Shown here: positions 6,005 to 12,584 of the stretch, piece after piece
How the letters are laid out: each line of letters opens with the position of its first letter
How positions within the stretch are numbered: position 1 is the first letter of the stretch
Origin: CAZTAR01 sp043813895
GTDB lineage: Bacteria > Planctomycetota > Phycisphaerae > UBA1845 > UTPLA1
NCBI GenBank assembly: GCA_043813895.1
Contig: JBDRKQ010000075.1
Location: 1 to 12,584 of the forward strand
Reading direction: 5' to 3'
Length of the DNA: 12,584 bases
Program-made: the position numbers and the translations under genes
The notes under the pieces: generated by a model
Told to the model about the DNA's origin: nothing
The model's database searches: none
Seen by the model: only the letters and a program-made list of their open reading frames with translations

Positions 6005-7875
6005 CCGAAGGCACGGACAAACTGCTCCAAGAGAACGCGGAGATACTGGACGTCTGGTCCCGCACCGCGCCGCGTTATCGAAGGCGCGCAGTCTTCATGC
6101 TCTGCTTACTGGCGCTGTTGTTCGGCGGCCTGTGCTGTTTCACACATTGGCTCCGGACAGGCGTGGCCGCTCCTTGGCAAAACGAGGACTACTGGACCCT
6201 CATGGCCCGCTCCTTCCGGCCGGTGGGAAACGACCAGTTCACGCTCATCGATTTCTTGACGGCCCCCATCAGCGTCCAGCGCTCGCGCGTCCACGGCGTC
6301 ATCATAGGGTTGCTCTTTGCCTCGCTGGGATCCATACCCCTGTTGATAGCGATTCTGTATCGCTTTCGCGTCTCAATCGTTTTCGCCGCGATGGTCGTGT
6401 TTCTGGCGACCATGCCGTGGCTCGGCATCACCATCCTGATTGGATGCGCGTTGACGTCGATGCGCCCCTTTCGTTTCTCGTTCCGCTACGCTTCGGCGTT
6501 GTTGGGGTTGGTGCCGATCGGGATCTACTTCGTGTCCGCTTCCATCGAACCGGCGGGCTCCAAGGCCCACATGATCCAGCATCGCGCCCTCCTCTATGCA
6601 CCTTGGGTGCTCGCGATGTTGGGCTCGTGCGTTATCTGTGCGCTGGCCCTGGCAATTGCGAAGCTGATCGGCTATCGACCCGGCGGAATACCGCCCATCC
6701 TGGCGCTGCTCTTCGCGATCCCCGTGTTCCTCTTCGCCACACACGTCGGTTGGGATGAGCTGGAGTACCGCGTCCTGGAGCAGGCGATAGGGCCGGGAAA
6801 CCAGACCGTGTTCGTTCCCGTCGACGTCAAGAAGGAAGCCGGCCATGTCGCCACGCGGATTTGGAGCGAAAGCGGCGGCGAGTCCTACGACGCCATTCTC
6901 AGACGGACCCTCGGGAAGAAAGTAGAAAGCGTGCATCTGCAATGTGAGAACGATCGCGCCAGCGCCGTCTCAAGGTGCGATCGCTTCCTCGAACGGTTCC
7001 CCACCTCGCGCTACGTTCCCAATGTTCTGTTCCTCAAGGGCCGAGCCCAGGACCAAAGACTCCTGACATCCGGCCTGCTCGAAGATAATAGAGCCACCTA
7101 CAGAAACGACGTCCCGAGTCGCGCGTCATTCCGCACCTGGGAAACGCTCATCGAACAGTATCCCGACAGTGATTTCCATGCGACCGCTCTTTACAAACTG
7201 AGCGTTCTCAGGGCTCGAGACGGCGATATCGACGCGGCGGTTCGCGGATTGGATGACTTGCTCCACCGCTTTGATATCGGCCGGGCGACGACCCAGGGGA
7301 CGGGGCGACCCGCGCCGACGCGGGACTCCGTGTTCCGCGGGGAAGCTCCTTCGGCAAGACTGGGCCTGTCGCCCGAGGTTTGGGTCCTGCAGGCACGACG
7401 TATCAAGGAGATGCTCCTTGCTTGTCGAACGGATCCACGCCGCCCCATGGGCGAGATACTGCACACTTCCGCGCGGTCTTCGGAGACGCCCGTGAGTCCC
7501 GTCCAGCTCCTCCTGTGGCTGGACGACGCCGACCCGCACTACCGCCGGAATCTGGAGGGCATCGCCCGGAGTTTCCCGGAATCACAGGCTGCCGGATACG
7601 CGGAGGTCCGACTGGTGTTGCAGGAGCGGGCCATTAGCCGCCGTTTGAAGAGGTTTGCGGAAGCCGCTGAGAAGCTCGCCGGCCGGCCTTGTGGCGCGGA
7701 GGCCCTCTTCTGGCTGGGCGAAGCCCGCCTGGAGGACTCGATTCTGGACGAAGCGAAGACCGCGTTCGACAAGCTGATCAAGGATTACGCGGAAAGCTGT
7801 TGGGCCGTCGAGGCCAAGGAGCGTCTCTCGTCATTGTCCATGTTGGAGGTAACGGCGGAATCCTCGTCAGATTGA
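6001..7875 (+). CDS. Polytopic membrane protein with TPR-like C-terminal domain
   Basis: A 624-residue protein I do not recognise. A basic N-terminus (RTAPRYRRR) leads into about six hydrophobic helices (near 30-50, 98-119, 121-150, 163-180, 197-222, 230-248). A soluble C-terminal half follows with tetratricopeptide-like helix pairs: CDRFLERFPTSRYVPNVLFLKG near 326-347, LIEQYPDSDFHATALYKLSVLRARDGDIDAA near 383-413, and ALFWLGEARLEDSILDEAKTAF near 568-589. The FP-x-S-RY and YPDS-x-F turns resemble the YbgF/BamD type. A positive N-terminus and an even helix number would put both ends in the cytoplasm (inference). The ATG at 6001 overlaps the ubiE stop (ATGA), suggesting coupled translation. No DxxD motifs of a UbiA-type prenyltransferase are present, so it is not the missing prenyltransferase. 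A scaffold role is possible but untested. Confidence 0.8.
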   Translation: MTEGTDKLLQENAEILDVWSRTAPRYRRRAVFMLCLLALLFGGLCCFTHWLRTGVAAPWQNEDYWTLMARSFRPVGNDQFTLIDFLTAPISVQRSRVHGVIIGLLFASLGSIPLLIAILYRFRVSIVFAAMVVFLATMPWLGITILIGCALTSMRPFRFSFRYASALLGLVPIGIYFVSASIEPAGSKAHMIQHRALLYAPWVLAMLGSCVICALALAIAKLIGYRPGGIPPILALLFAIPVFLFATHVGWDELEYRVLEQAIGPGNQTVFVPVDVKKEAGHVATRIWSESGGESYDAILRRTLGKKVESVHLQCENDRASAVSRCDRFLERFPTSRYVPNVLFLKGRAQDQRLLTSGLLEDNRATYRNDVPSRASFRTWETLIEQYPDSDFHATALYKLSVLRARDGDIDAAVRGLDDLLHRFDIGRATTQGTGRPAPTRDSVFRGEAPSARLGLSPEVWVLQARRIKEMLLACRTDPRRPMGEILHTSARSSETPVSPVQLLLWLDDADPHYRRNLEGIARSFPESQAAGYAEVRLVLQERAISRRLKRFAEAAEKLAGRPCGAEALFWLGEARLEDSILDEAKTAFDKLIKDYAESCWAVEAKERLSSLSMLEVTAESSSD

Positions 7876-7877
7876 CA

Positions 7878-8030
7878 AAGTGCCACAGAGATGACACTTG
7901 CACCCTGCCGTCCTTCGATTGACGGATGCCTCGGAGCGGTGCGATCGTGCAACGTCCGACTCCCGTGTCGGACGTGCGTTGTAGTGCCGCCCCTGCGGCA
8001 TCCGTAGCGTCGGCCCCCTGCGGCCGACGC
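7878..8030. repeat. Row of five short hairpins before ubiX
   Basis: The 201-bp gap 7876-8076 holds no gene but five inverted repeats: AAGTG/CACTT (7878-7899), CCGTC/GACGG (7908-7925), ACGTCCGAC/GTCGGACGT (7952-7975, 9 bp perfect), TGCCGC/GCGGCA (7985-8000, loop CCCT) and GCGTCGGCC/GGCCGACGC (8007-8030, 9 bp perfect, loop CCCTGC). The last two share CCCCTGCGGC around their loops despite different stems. The first may end the upstream transcript; none is followed by a T-run. Confidence 0.55.
8001..8011 (+). repeat. Short interspersed word TCCGTAGCGTC, copy 2
   Basis: Identical to 4431-4441. Its 3' part (8007-8011) forms the start of the 9-bp hairpin at 8007-8030, so word and hairpin look like one unit. 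Confidence 0.45.
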
Positions 8031-8076
8031 CCGCTCCCTTGCCGCCGACGTTCCGTCTGCGAACAAAGGAAGAAGC

Positions 8077-8691
8077 ATGGCGAAGGACAATCGAATCGTA
8101 GTTGCAGTCACCGGCGCAAGCGGCGCTGCTTACGCCCGGCGCTTGCTGCAATGCCTGTCACGCGCCGACGTACACACCGACCTGATCATCTCCCGGCACG
8201 GCCGAGAGTTGCTTGCGGAAGAACTTGGCATCACGAATCCCACGCCGGGCGCCCTGGTCGGCTCGGAAGCAGCCGCTTCCGTGACTCTCCACGCACATGC
8301 GGACGTCGGTGCTCCCCCGGCATCCGGTTCATTCCGAACGAATGGGATGGTCATCTGCCCGTGCAGCAGCAACACCCTGGCCGAGATCGCCGCAGGCATG
8401 GGGACGAATCTGATCGCGCGAGCCGCCGCCGTCCACCTCAAGGAAGCACGCCGCCTCATACTCCTCACACGCGAGACGCCTTGTTCGCAGATCGACCTCC
8501 GCAACATGCTCCGCATCTCCAAGGCGGGCGGAATCATCTGCCCTGCTTCGCCGGGCTTCTACATGCGACCGAAGACAATCGATGATCTGGTGGACTTCGT
8601 CGTCGGAAGATTGTGCGATCTACTCGGCGTGGAGCACACATTCGACACGAGGTGGGACCCGCATCGGCCGCGCCGAAGCGATGGCGCGTGA
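8077..8691 (+). CDS. ubiX: UbiX flavin prenyltransferase
   Basis: UbiX joins a dimethylallyl group to reduced FMN, producing the prenylated FMN used by UbiD decarboxylases. It fits the ubiD in this window and corresponds to the MqnM role in futalosine-type organisms. The 204-residue protein is family-sized. Motifs are IVVAVTGASGAAYA (7-20), ASGSF (82-86), CPCSSNTLAEIAAGMGTNLIARAA (94-117), LILLTRETPCSQIDLRNML (127-145) and GGIICPASPGFYMRP (151-165), all characteristic of the flavoprotein fold. AAAGGAAG at 8065-8072 serves the ATG at 8077. The last 20 residues, after DLLGVEH, are poorly conserved. Only 16 bp separate its stop from the convergent helicase stop, with no terminator visible between them. 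Confidence 0.95.
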   Translation: MAKDNRIVVAVTGASGAAYARRLLQCLSRADVHTDLIISRHGRELLAEELGITNPTPGALVGSEAAASVTLHAHADVGAPPASGSFRTNGMVICPCSSNTLAEIAAGMGTNLIARAAAVHLKEARRLILLTRETPCSQIDLRNMLRISKAGGIICPASPGFYMRPKTIDDLVDFVVGRLCDLLGVEHTFDTRWDPHRPRRSDGA

Positions 8692-8707
8692 CGCCGCCCG
8701 CGCCCGA

Positions 8708-10012
8708 TCACCGCAGACGCCGGGACCGGCGGCGGAGAGGATACCTGCCTGTGAGATTCGGACCGGCCGACTTTGTGGCCGTCGCCGTCGCGGTCGTTTG
8801 TGCCAAGGCGGCGGCGGACTCTTGGGCTGGTTCGCCCGATCGCCCCCTCTCGTCGCGGTCGGGGGGCCGCTCGCTCGGCTGGAAACCCTCCACGACGAGC
8901 TGTTGGATTTCCTGGTTGATGAGCTTCTCGACCTCCGTGAGACCTTCACCTTCGTCCTTCGACACGAAAGTGATCGCCCGCCCCGTCGAGCCCATCCGGG
9001 CCGTACGACCGATTCGATGGATGTAGACCTCTCGATCCTGCGGGATATCGAAGTTGACGATGTGGCTGATATCACGGACATCGATACCGCGTGCCGCGAG
9101 GTCCGTTGCAACCAGGACCGAGATACTCTGCTGGCGAAACCGCTCCATGATCTTCTCGCGCCTCTGCTGAACGAGGTCGCCGTGGATCTCCCGTGCGTTT
9201 ACACCCGCCGCATAAAGCCGGCGGGCCAGCTTCCGGACTGAGTGCTTCGTATTGCAGAAAACAATGGCCAGCCGCGGCTTTTCCTCCTTCAGGAGATGCT
9301 TCAAGAATCGGAACTTGTCCCACGGATCGACGACGCAGTAATACTGCGAGACTTCGTCCACCGTGAGCTTGTCTCGCGACACGTTGACTTCCACCGGCTC
9401 AGTCATGTACGTGTGGGCCAGACGGTTGATCTCATCGTCAATTGTCGCGGAAACGAAGATCGTTTGATGGGGCTGCGTGATCCGCCCGAGAATGAACCTG
9501 ATGTCGTCGCGAAAACCGATGTCCAACATGCGGTCCACTTCGTCCAGAACCACGAAGCGAACCGTGTCCAGGCGCAGCGCGCCCCGCTTCATCATGTCCA
9601 TCACGCGGCCCGGCGTCCCCACCGCCACGTGCGGACGACGCCCGAGCTGATGGAATTGCTGCCGCATATTCGTGCCGCCGTACACCGGCACGCAACGTAG
9701 ATCGATGTACTCCGCCAGCCGGCGAAACTCACCAATCACCTGCGCTGCCAATTCTCGCGTCGGCTCCAGAACAACCATCTGAAGGGGATCGCCCGGTCGG
9801 ATCATCTGCAACGTGGGCATGCCGAAGGCCGCGGTCTTGCCAGTGCCCGTCCGCGCTTGACCCAGGACATCCTTGCCCTTGAGCACCAGCGGAATGAGCG
9901 CCTCTTGAATCGGCGAAGGCGTTTCAAAGCCCATCGCCTGCACGGCCTTGAGGATTGGTCTCTCGAGCCCTAGCTCTGCGAATGCGTTTGGGGGATCAGG
10001 GTGTCGGTGCAT
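8708..10012 (-). CDS. DEAD-box family ATP-dependent RNA helicase (DEVD variant)
   Basis: This cytoplasmic RNA helicase, 434 residues, is of the RhlE-like bacterial DEAD-box type that remodels structured RNA, ribosome precursors or mRNA. All core motifs are present: Q motif FETPSPIQ (29-36), motif I ARTGTGKT (53-60), Ia PTRELAAQ (84-91), GG (112-113), TPGR (133-136), motif II DEVD (157-160) instead of DEAD, III SAT (188-190), IV IVFCNTK (250-256), V ARGID (307-311) and VI HRIGRTAR (332-339). The C-terminal tail after about 377 is charged and low in complexity (a Thr-Ala run near 406-413) and ends in a basic cluster (RRRSRRLR), a common RNA-binding add-on. The start is ATG with GGAG (complement of 10017-10020) four bases upstream. 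It is divergent from the small membrane protein at 10197. Confidence 0.93.
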   Translation of the reverse strand: MHRHPDPPNAFAELGLERPILKAVQAMGFETPSPIQEALIPLVLKGKDVLGQARTGTGKTAAFGMPTLQMIRPGDPLQMVVLEPTRELAAQVIGEFRRLAEYIDLRCVPVYGGTNMRQQFHQLGRRPHVAVGTPGRVMDMMKRGALRLDTVRFVVLDEVDRMLDIGFRDDIRFILGRITQPHQTIFVSATIDDEINRLAHTYMTEPVEVNVSRDKLTVDEVSQYYCVVDPWDKFRFLKHLLKEEKPRLAIVFCNTKHSVRKLARRLYAAGVNAREIHGDLVQQRREKIMERFRQQSISVLVATDLAARGIDVRDISHIVNFDIPQDREVYIHRIGRTARMGSTGRAITFVSKDEGEGLTEVEKLINQEIQQLVVEGFQPSERPPDRDERGRSGEPAQESAAALAQTTATATATKSAGPNLTGRYPLRRRSRRLR

Positions 10013-10061
10013 GTTGCTCCAAAGTGGGAGACGGTTGCGTCCGTCGCCAGTTGAATCCTGT

Positions 10062-10090
10062 ATGTTACTACGCCGGTTCCTCTAAGACAA
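10062..10090 (-). promoter_or_regulatory. Candidate promoter of the RNA helicase gene
   Basis: On the minus strand TTGTCT (10090-10085) and TAACAT (10067-10062) are 17 bases apart, each matching 4 of 6 consensus positions. The leader to the ATG would be about 43 bases. This is a weak call by eye. Confidence 0.3.
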
Positions 10091-10160
10091 GGCGCAAGAT
10101 TACCCCCCTCTACCATCCTATCGGACGAACGACACCACGACCGCCGCGATTTGGACTTGG

Positions 10161-10191
10161 CCCCTGCGATGCCTATCGTTGATAGGAGGGG
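10161..10191 (+). promoter_or_regulatory. Stem that buries the ribosome binding site of the next gene
   Basis: CCTATC (10172-10177) pairs perfectly with GATAGG (10181-10186) around GTT, and the stem continues, after a one-sided six-base bulge, with CCCCT (10161-10165) pairing AGGGG (10187-10191). The whole Shine-Dalgarno (AGGAGGGG, 10184-10191) is thus in the 3' arm, five bases before the ATG at 10197. A competing small hairpin CGAT/ATCG (10167-10178) would break the inner stem. The layout suggests control of translation by temperature, helicase or protein. Confidence 0.5.
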
Positions 10192-10196
10192 ACGCC

Positions 10197-10604
10197 ATGG
10201 GGGAAGAGCTTCGACCCGACCTTTTTAAGTCGGATGTGCATCGGGTGCCGTCGTCCGAACGAACCCAGCGCCGGGCGGCCCACCGCCGGATATTCCGCGA
10301 CATGATCAAGATCGAGGTCGAAGATCGGCCTCTGAGATGGCTCCGGAGGCGAGAACTCATTCTGTTTGCCCAGAGCCTCGGAATCGACGCCTTCGAGGCT
10401 CGACTGCTCATCCGCGCCATCGAGTATGAGTGCGGGCACGTCGTCCCCGCTGCGATGGCGGATGTCGAAACGCCCATCGAGAAGGCGTACCTCGCCCGTC
10501 AAGAAGTCGCTTCACCTTTCATCCGGTTCATCATCGTCCTGCTGTCGGTGATCGTGATCGACGCCGTGCTGCTCAGGCTCTTGTTCGCACTTGCCACCCA
10601 ATAG
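10197..10604 (+). CDS. Small protein with C-terminal membrane helix (unknown function)
   Basis: A 135-residue protein I do not recognise. The first 110 residues are charged and mainly helical-looking (ERTQRRAAHRRIFRDMIKIEVEDRPLRWLRRRELILFAQSLGIDAFEARLLIRAIEYE), and one hydrophobic helix near 108-131 ends just before the C-terminus, so it could be a tail-anchored cytoplasmic protein. The LILFAQSLGIDAFEARLLIRAIE segment is suggestive of a small helical DNA- or protein-binding domain, without a clear family match. I chose ATG 10197 because AGGAGG (10184-10189) lies seven bases upstream; an in-frame TTG at 10179 overlaps the stem that holds the ribosome binding site. It is divergent from the RNA helicase gene, with about 184 bp between starts. 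Confidence 0.72.
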   Translation: MGEELRPDLFKSDVHRVPSSERTQRRAAHRRIFRDMIKIEVEDRPLRWLRRRELILFAQSLGIDAFEARLLIRAIEYECGHVVPAAMADVETPIEKAYLARQEVASPFIRFIIVLLSVIVIDAVLLRLLFALATQ

Positions 10605-10639
10605 CGTAGCTTGCGTCCTTCCGTAGCGGCCTACGCTAC
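10602..10639 (+). terminator. Possible hairpin terminator after the small membrane protein
   Basis: Starting at the stop codon, TAGCGTAG (10602-10609) can pair with CTACGCTA (10631-10638). A nested alternative is GTAGCG (10623-10628) with CGCTAC (10634-10639), loop GCCTA. No T-run follows, so the terminator role is tentative. Confidence 0.35.
10620..10630 (+). repeat. Short interspersed word TCCGTAGCGGC, copy 3
   Basis: Differs from the copies at 4431 and 8001 by one base. It forms the 5' arm of the hairpin GTAGCG/CGCTAC (10623-10639), the same word-plus-hairpin layout as at 8001-8030. Confidence 0.4.
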
Positions 10640-10700
10640 CCGTGGCGCCGCCCAACGCCCACGCACACTCCAATCGATCCCACTCCCCCCGATCCCCGAA

Positions 10701-10721
10701 TCGTCAACCGTCAATCGTCAA
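10701..10721 (+). repeat. Three tandem 7-bp units [TC]CGTCAA
   Basis: TCGTCAA, CCGTCAA and TCGTCAA follow one another directly, about 80 bases before the TATACT hexamer of the radical SAM gene. The rest of the gap 10605-10851 shows no gene. Such direct repeats upstream of a promoter could bind a regulator, or may simply be a microsatellite-like stretch. Confidence 0.4.
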
Positions 10722-10799
10722 TCGCCCCAGGGCCTGTGTCGCGGCAACGCAACGCCCAGAATCCAGCCACCTCACCCTGCACGCCGAAGCTCCACGTGG

Positions 10800-10844
10800 T
10801 ATACTCTAACCCGACGCAATGGACCGCCGAACCGTGCCGGGGAG
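10800..10844 (+). promoter_or_regulatory. Candidate -10 and ribosome binding site of the radical SAM gene
   Basis: TATACT at 10800-10805 matches 5 of 6 -10 positions, with only a poor -35 upstream. GGGGAG at 10839-10844 lies seven bases before the ATG at 10852. A start of transcription near 10812 would give ATG 10852 a normal leader of about 40 bases, but ATG 10819 a leader of only about seven; this favours 10852. Confidence 0.4.
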
Positions 10845-10851
10845 CGAGTGG

Positions 10852-12584
10852 ATGCCGGACAACAACAAGGGGCCTCGTGTTCCACAACACCTCGAACGAT
10901 GGGGACGGAAGCACCCGACGTACCGACAGCCGGAATCACATCCCGCCGTCACGCCCCGGACGGCGAAGACGAAGTTGGACGAGTACAAACTCTCGCTCAG
11001 GCAGTACGATCCGTCGCGCAGGGGGCTGCCGGCGGAGATGCGCTGTGAGTGCTTCACGTGCGACTCGGTCGTTCCTGCCGTCTTCGACATGTCCGGCGAC
11101 CAGCTCGTCCTGACGCTGCGTTGTCCAGACTGCGGCGAAACCAAGGAAGCCCATCACGACGTGATCTGGCGCCCGAATGCCCGCAGCACGCGCCTGGACT
11201 CCCCGACATCCACCTACGGCGGCACTCGGATCAAACCCGTGCTGCACGGCCTGCCACGCACCGTCGAAACGCTCTGTCCCGAGTGTGCCTGCACGATCCT
11301 CGGCCGGTACTACGTCAAGCACGGCCGTGTCATGATCGAGAAGACCTGCCCACAGCACGGCTACTTCCGCGACTGCATCAACAGCGACGTAAGGGTCTAT
11401 CTTCGGGCAAGCCATTGGACGTTCGAGGAAATGGCAGGCATCTCGAACCCGCAGGTCACGGACGCGTCGCACTGCCCGTCCGACTGCGGCCTCTGCAATC
11501 AGCACCAGTCCACGGCTGTGCTGGCGAACATCGACCTGACGAATCGCTGCAACCTCACGTGCCCCGTTTGTTTCGCCAACGCGAACGAATCCGGCTACGT
11601 CTACGAGCCGACATTCGAGGAGGTCGAGCGGCAGCTCATGCAGTTGCTCGATTGTCGGCCGATCCCCTGCACGAGCATCCAGTTCTCCGGCGGCGAGCCC
11701 ACCCTCCACCCCCGGTTCTTCGACATCGTCCGCCGCGCCGATGAGCTCGGCATGACCAACATCCAGGCCGCCACCAACGGCATCAAGTTCGCCGATCTCG
11801 ATTTCGCACAGCGATCCAAGGATGTCGGCCTCCACACGCTCTACCTCCAGTTTGACGGATTGGACGATCGCATCTACAAGCGCGTGCGTGGGCGACCCAT
11901 GTTGGACACGAAGCTCAAAGTCGTCGAGAACTGCCGCAGAGTCGGCATGAAGATCTGCCTCGTGCCCACCATCATCAAGAACGAAAACGCCGAGCAGGTC
12001 GCGAAGATTCTCGACTTTGCCGCAGAGAACGCGGACGTCATCAGCGGCATCAGCTACCAGCCCGTCTCATTCACGGGGCGTATCAGCCGCCACGAACTTG
12101 AGCAGAAGCGCTACACGCTGGGCGATCTCGCCCACGATTTGGCCGACCACACGGGCGCGGAACTCGAACGGGACTTCTTCCCGCTCTCGTTCATGGCGCC
12201 GCTGAGCAACCTGCTCTCCGCCGTCGAGAAGAAGCCGAAGATCACCTGCGCCTGCCACAGCGACTGCGCGTTCGGCACGTACTTCTTCATCGCCCCGCGG
12301 CAGTACCCCGACCAGCCCATCCGCGAGAGCGTCGTGCCGATCCCCAAAGTGTTCGACGTCCCCGGCCTGTTTACTGACATGAACGAGCTGGCAAAGAAGC
12401 TGGCCCCGAAGAGGCGGCTCACGTTCTTCGACAAGCTCCACATCTACTGGACGGTCCGCAAGCACTTCAAGCGCCGCGAGGCCCCGCCCGGTCTGAGCGC
12501 CTCGAAGTTCATCCAGGCGATCTCCGGCTGCGTCAGCAAGCAGACCGGCCGGACGAAGAAGGCTCAAGGCGAGAACTACCGCAC
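10852..12584 (+). CDS. Tes/MJ0619-like radical SAM enzyme, 3' end missing
   Basis: At least 577 codons, open to the window end. The core carries the radical SAM cluster motif CNLTCPVC (Cys233, Cys237, Cys240; CX3CX2C) after DLTNR, then QFSGGEP (277-283), AATNGIKFADLDFA, LYLQFDGLDDRIYKRVRGRP, LVPTIIKNENAEQV and SYQPVSFTGRISR. Upstream are two cysteine pairs (Cys65/67/70 with Cys91/94; Cys142/145 with Cys166 and His169, in CP-x-HG) and CPSDCGLC (208-215). Downstream is CACHSDCAFG (466-474). This order matches archaeal tetraether lipid synthase Tes, which joins lipid tails across the membrane and carries three [4Fe-4S] clusters plus a rubredoxin-like iron. The extra first cysteine set makes it longer than the about 500-residue archaeal form. 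ATG 10852 has a ribosome binding site; ATG 10819 and 11038 are alternatives. The substrate is inferred only; other MJ0619-like enzymes may do different chemistry. Confidence 0.85.
   Translation, partial: MPDNNKGPRVPQHLERWGRKHPTYRQPESHPAVTPRTAKTKLDEYKLSLRQYDPSRRGLPAEMRCECFTCDSVVPAVFDMSGDQLVLTLRCPDCGETKEAHHDVIWRPNARSTRLDSPTSTYGGTRIKPVLHGLPRTVETLCPECACTILGRYYVKHGRVMIEKTCPQHGYFRDCINSDVRVYLRASHWTFEEMAGISNPQVTDASHCPSDCGLCNQHQSTAVLANIDLTNRCNLTCPVCFANANESGYVYEPTFEEVERQLMQLLDCRPIPCTSIQFSGGEPTLHPRFFDIVRRADELGMTNIQAATNGIKFADLDFAQRSKDVGLHTLYLQFDGLDDRIYKRVRGRPMLDTKLKVVENCRRVGMKICLVPTIIKNENAEQVAKILDFAAENADVISGISYQPVSFTGRISRHELEQKRYTLGDLAHDLADHTGAELERDFFPLSFMAPLSNLLSAVEKKPKITCACHSDCAFGTYFFIAPRQYPDQPIRESVVPIPKVFDVPGLFTDMNELAKKLAPKRRLTFFDKLHIYWTVRKHFKRREAPPGLSASKFIQAISGCVSKQTGRTKKAQGENYR

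Noticed and set aside
6001..7875. The membrane protein as a UbiA/MqnP prenyltransferase
   Set aside because: It has helices but no N/DxxxD-type prenyl-diphosphate motifs, and half of it is a soluble TPR-like domain.
8582..9241. 219-residue plus-strand open frame across the ubiX end and the helicase
   Set aside because: It lies antisense to helicase motifs V and VI and has no independent support.
10936..11835. 299-residue open frame on the minus strand opposite the radical SAM gene
   Set aside because: The plus strand here encodes an intact set of cysteine motifs in a continuous frame; the antisense frame shows no known domain.
1..12584. CRISPR arrays, tRNA or rRNA genes, insertion sequences, phage genes
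   Set aside because: I found no regularly spaced direct repeats with spacers, no cloverleaf or rRNA sequence, and no transposase, integrase or structural phage protein.

Overview
The window is GC-rich, densely coded bacterial DNA. It most resembles a member of the Planctomycetota. The best hint is a pair of small membrane proteins with a CPxC-DY-x-LTGL-x4-CPECG zinc ribbon, a protein type I associate with that phylum. This placement is an inference; no rRNA or other marker is present.

Layout: (1) 1-618 is the 3' part of an amidohydrolase resembling aminofutalosine deaminase. It faces metK (689-1933, minus strand) across a perfect 18-bp hairpin. (2) 1934-2286 holds the metK promoter and a leader stem-loop, then the start region of a UbiD-type decarboxylase. 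(3) 2287-5093 on the plus strand carries ubiD, a zinc-ribbon membrane protein overlapping it by ATGA, and a diverged second copy of that protein. (4) 5255-7875 carries a ubiE/menG methyltransferase followed, again by an ATGA overlap, by a six-helix membrane protein with a TPR-like tail. (5) A 201-bp gap full of hairpins precedes ubiX (8077-8691). (6) A DEAD-box-type RNA helicase (8708-10012, minus) converges on ubiX and diverges from a small membrane protein (10197-10604) whose Shine-Dalgarno sequence lies inside a predicted stem. (7) From 10852 to the window end runs a cysteine-rich radical SAM enzyme of the archaeal tetraether-lipid-synthase (Tes/MJ0619) type, open at its 3' end.

How the genes fit together: aminofutalosine deaminase, a UbiD-type decarboxylase, the UbiX flavin prenyltransferase that makes UbiD's cofactor, and the UbiE/MenG C-methyltransferase together point to futalosine-route menaquinone synthesis. 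MetK makes the SAM used by UbiE and by radical SAM enzymes. Three uncharacterised membrane proteins are interleaved with these genes, two of them by stop/start overlap. The most interesting item is the Tes-like radical SAM protein, which suggests that this bacterium may make membrane-spanning lipids.

Several non-coding signals recur: a short word (TCCGTAGCG) beside hairpins in three intergenic gaps, a diverged palindrome pair at 5129-5191, and a row of hairpins before ubiX. All structures were found by eye; no folding, homology search or composition statistics were run.
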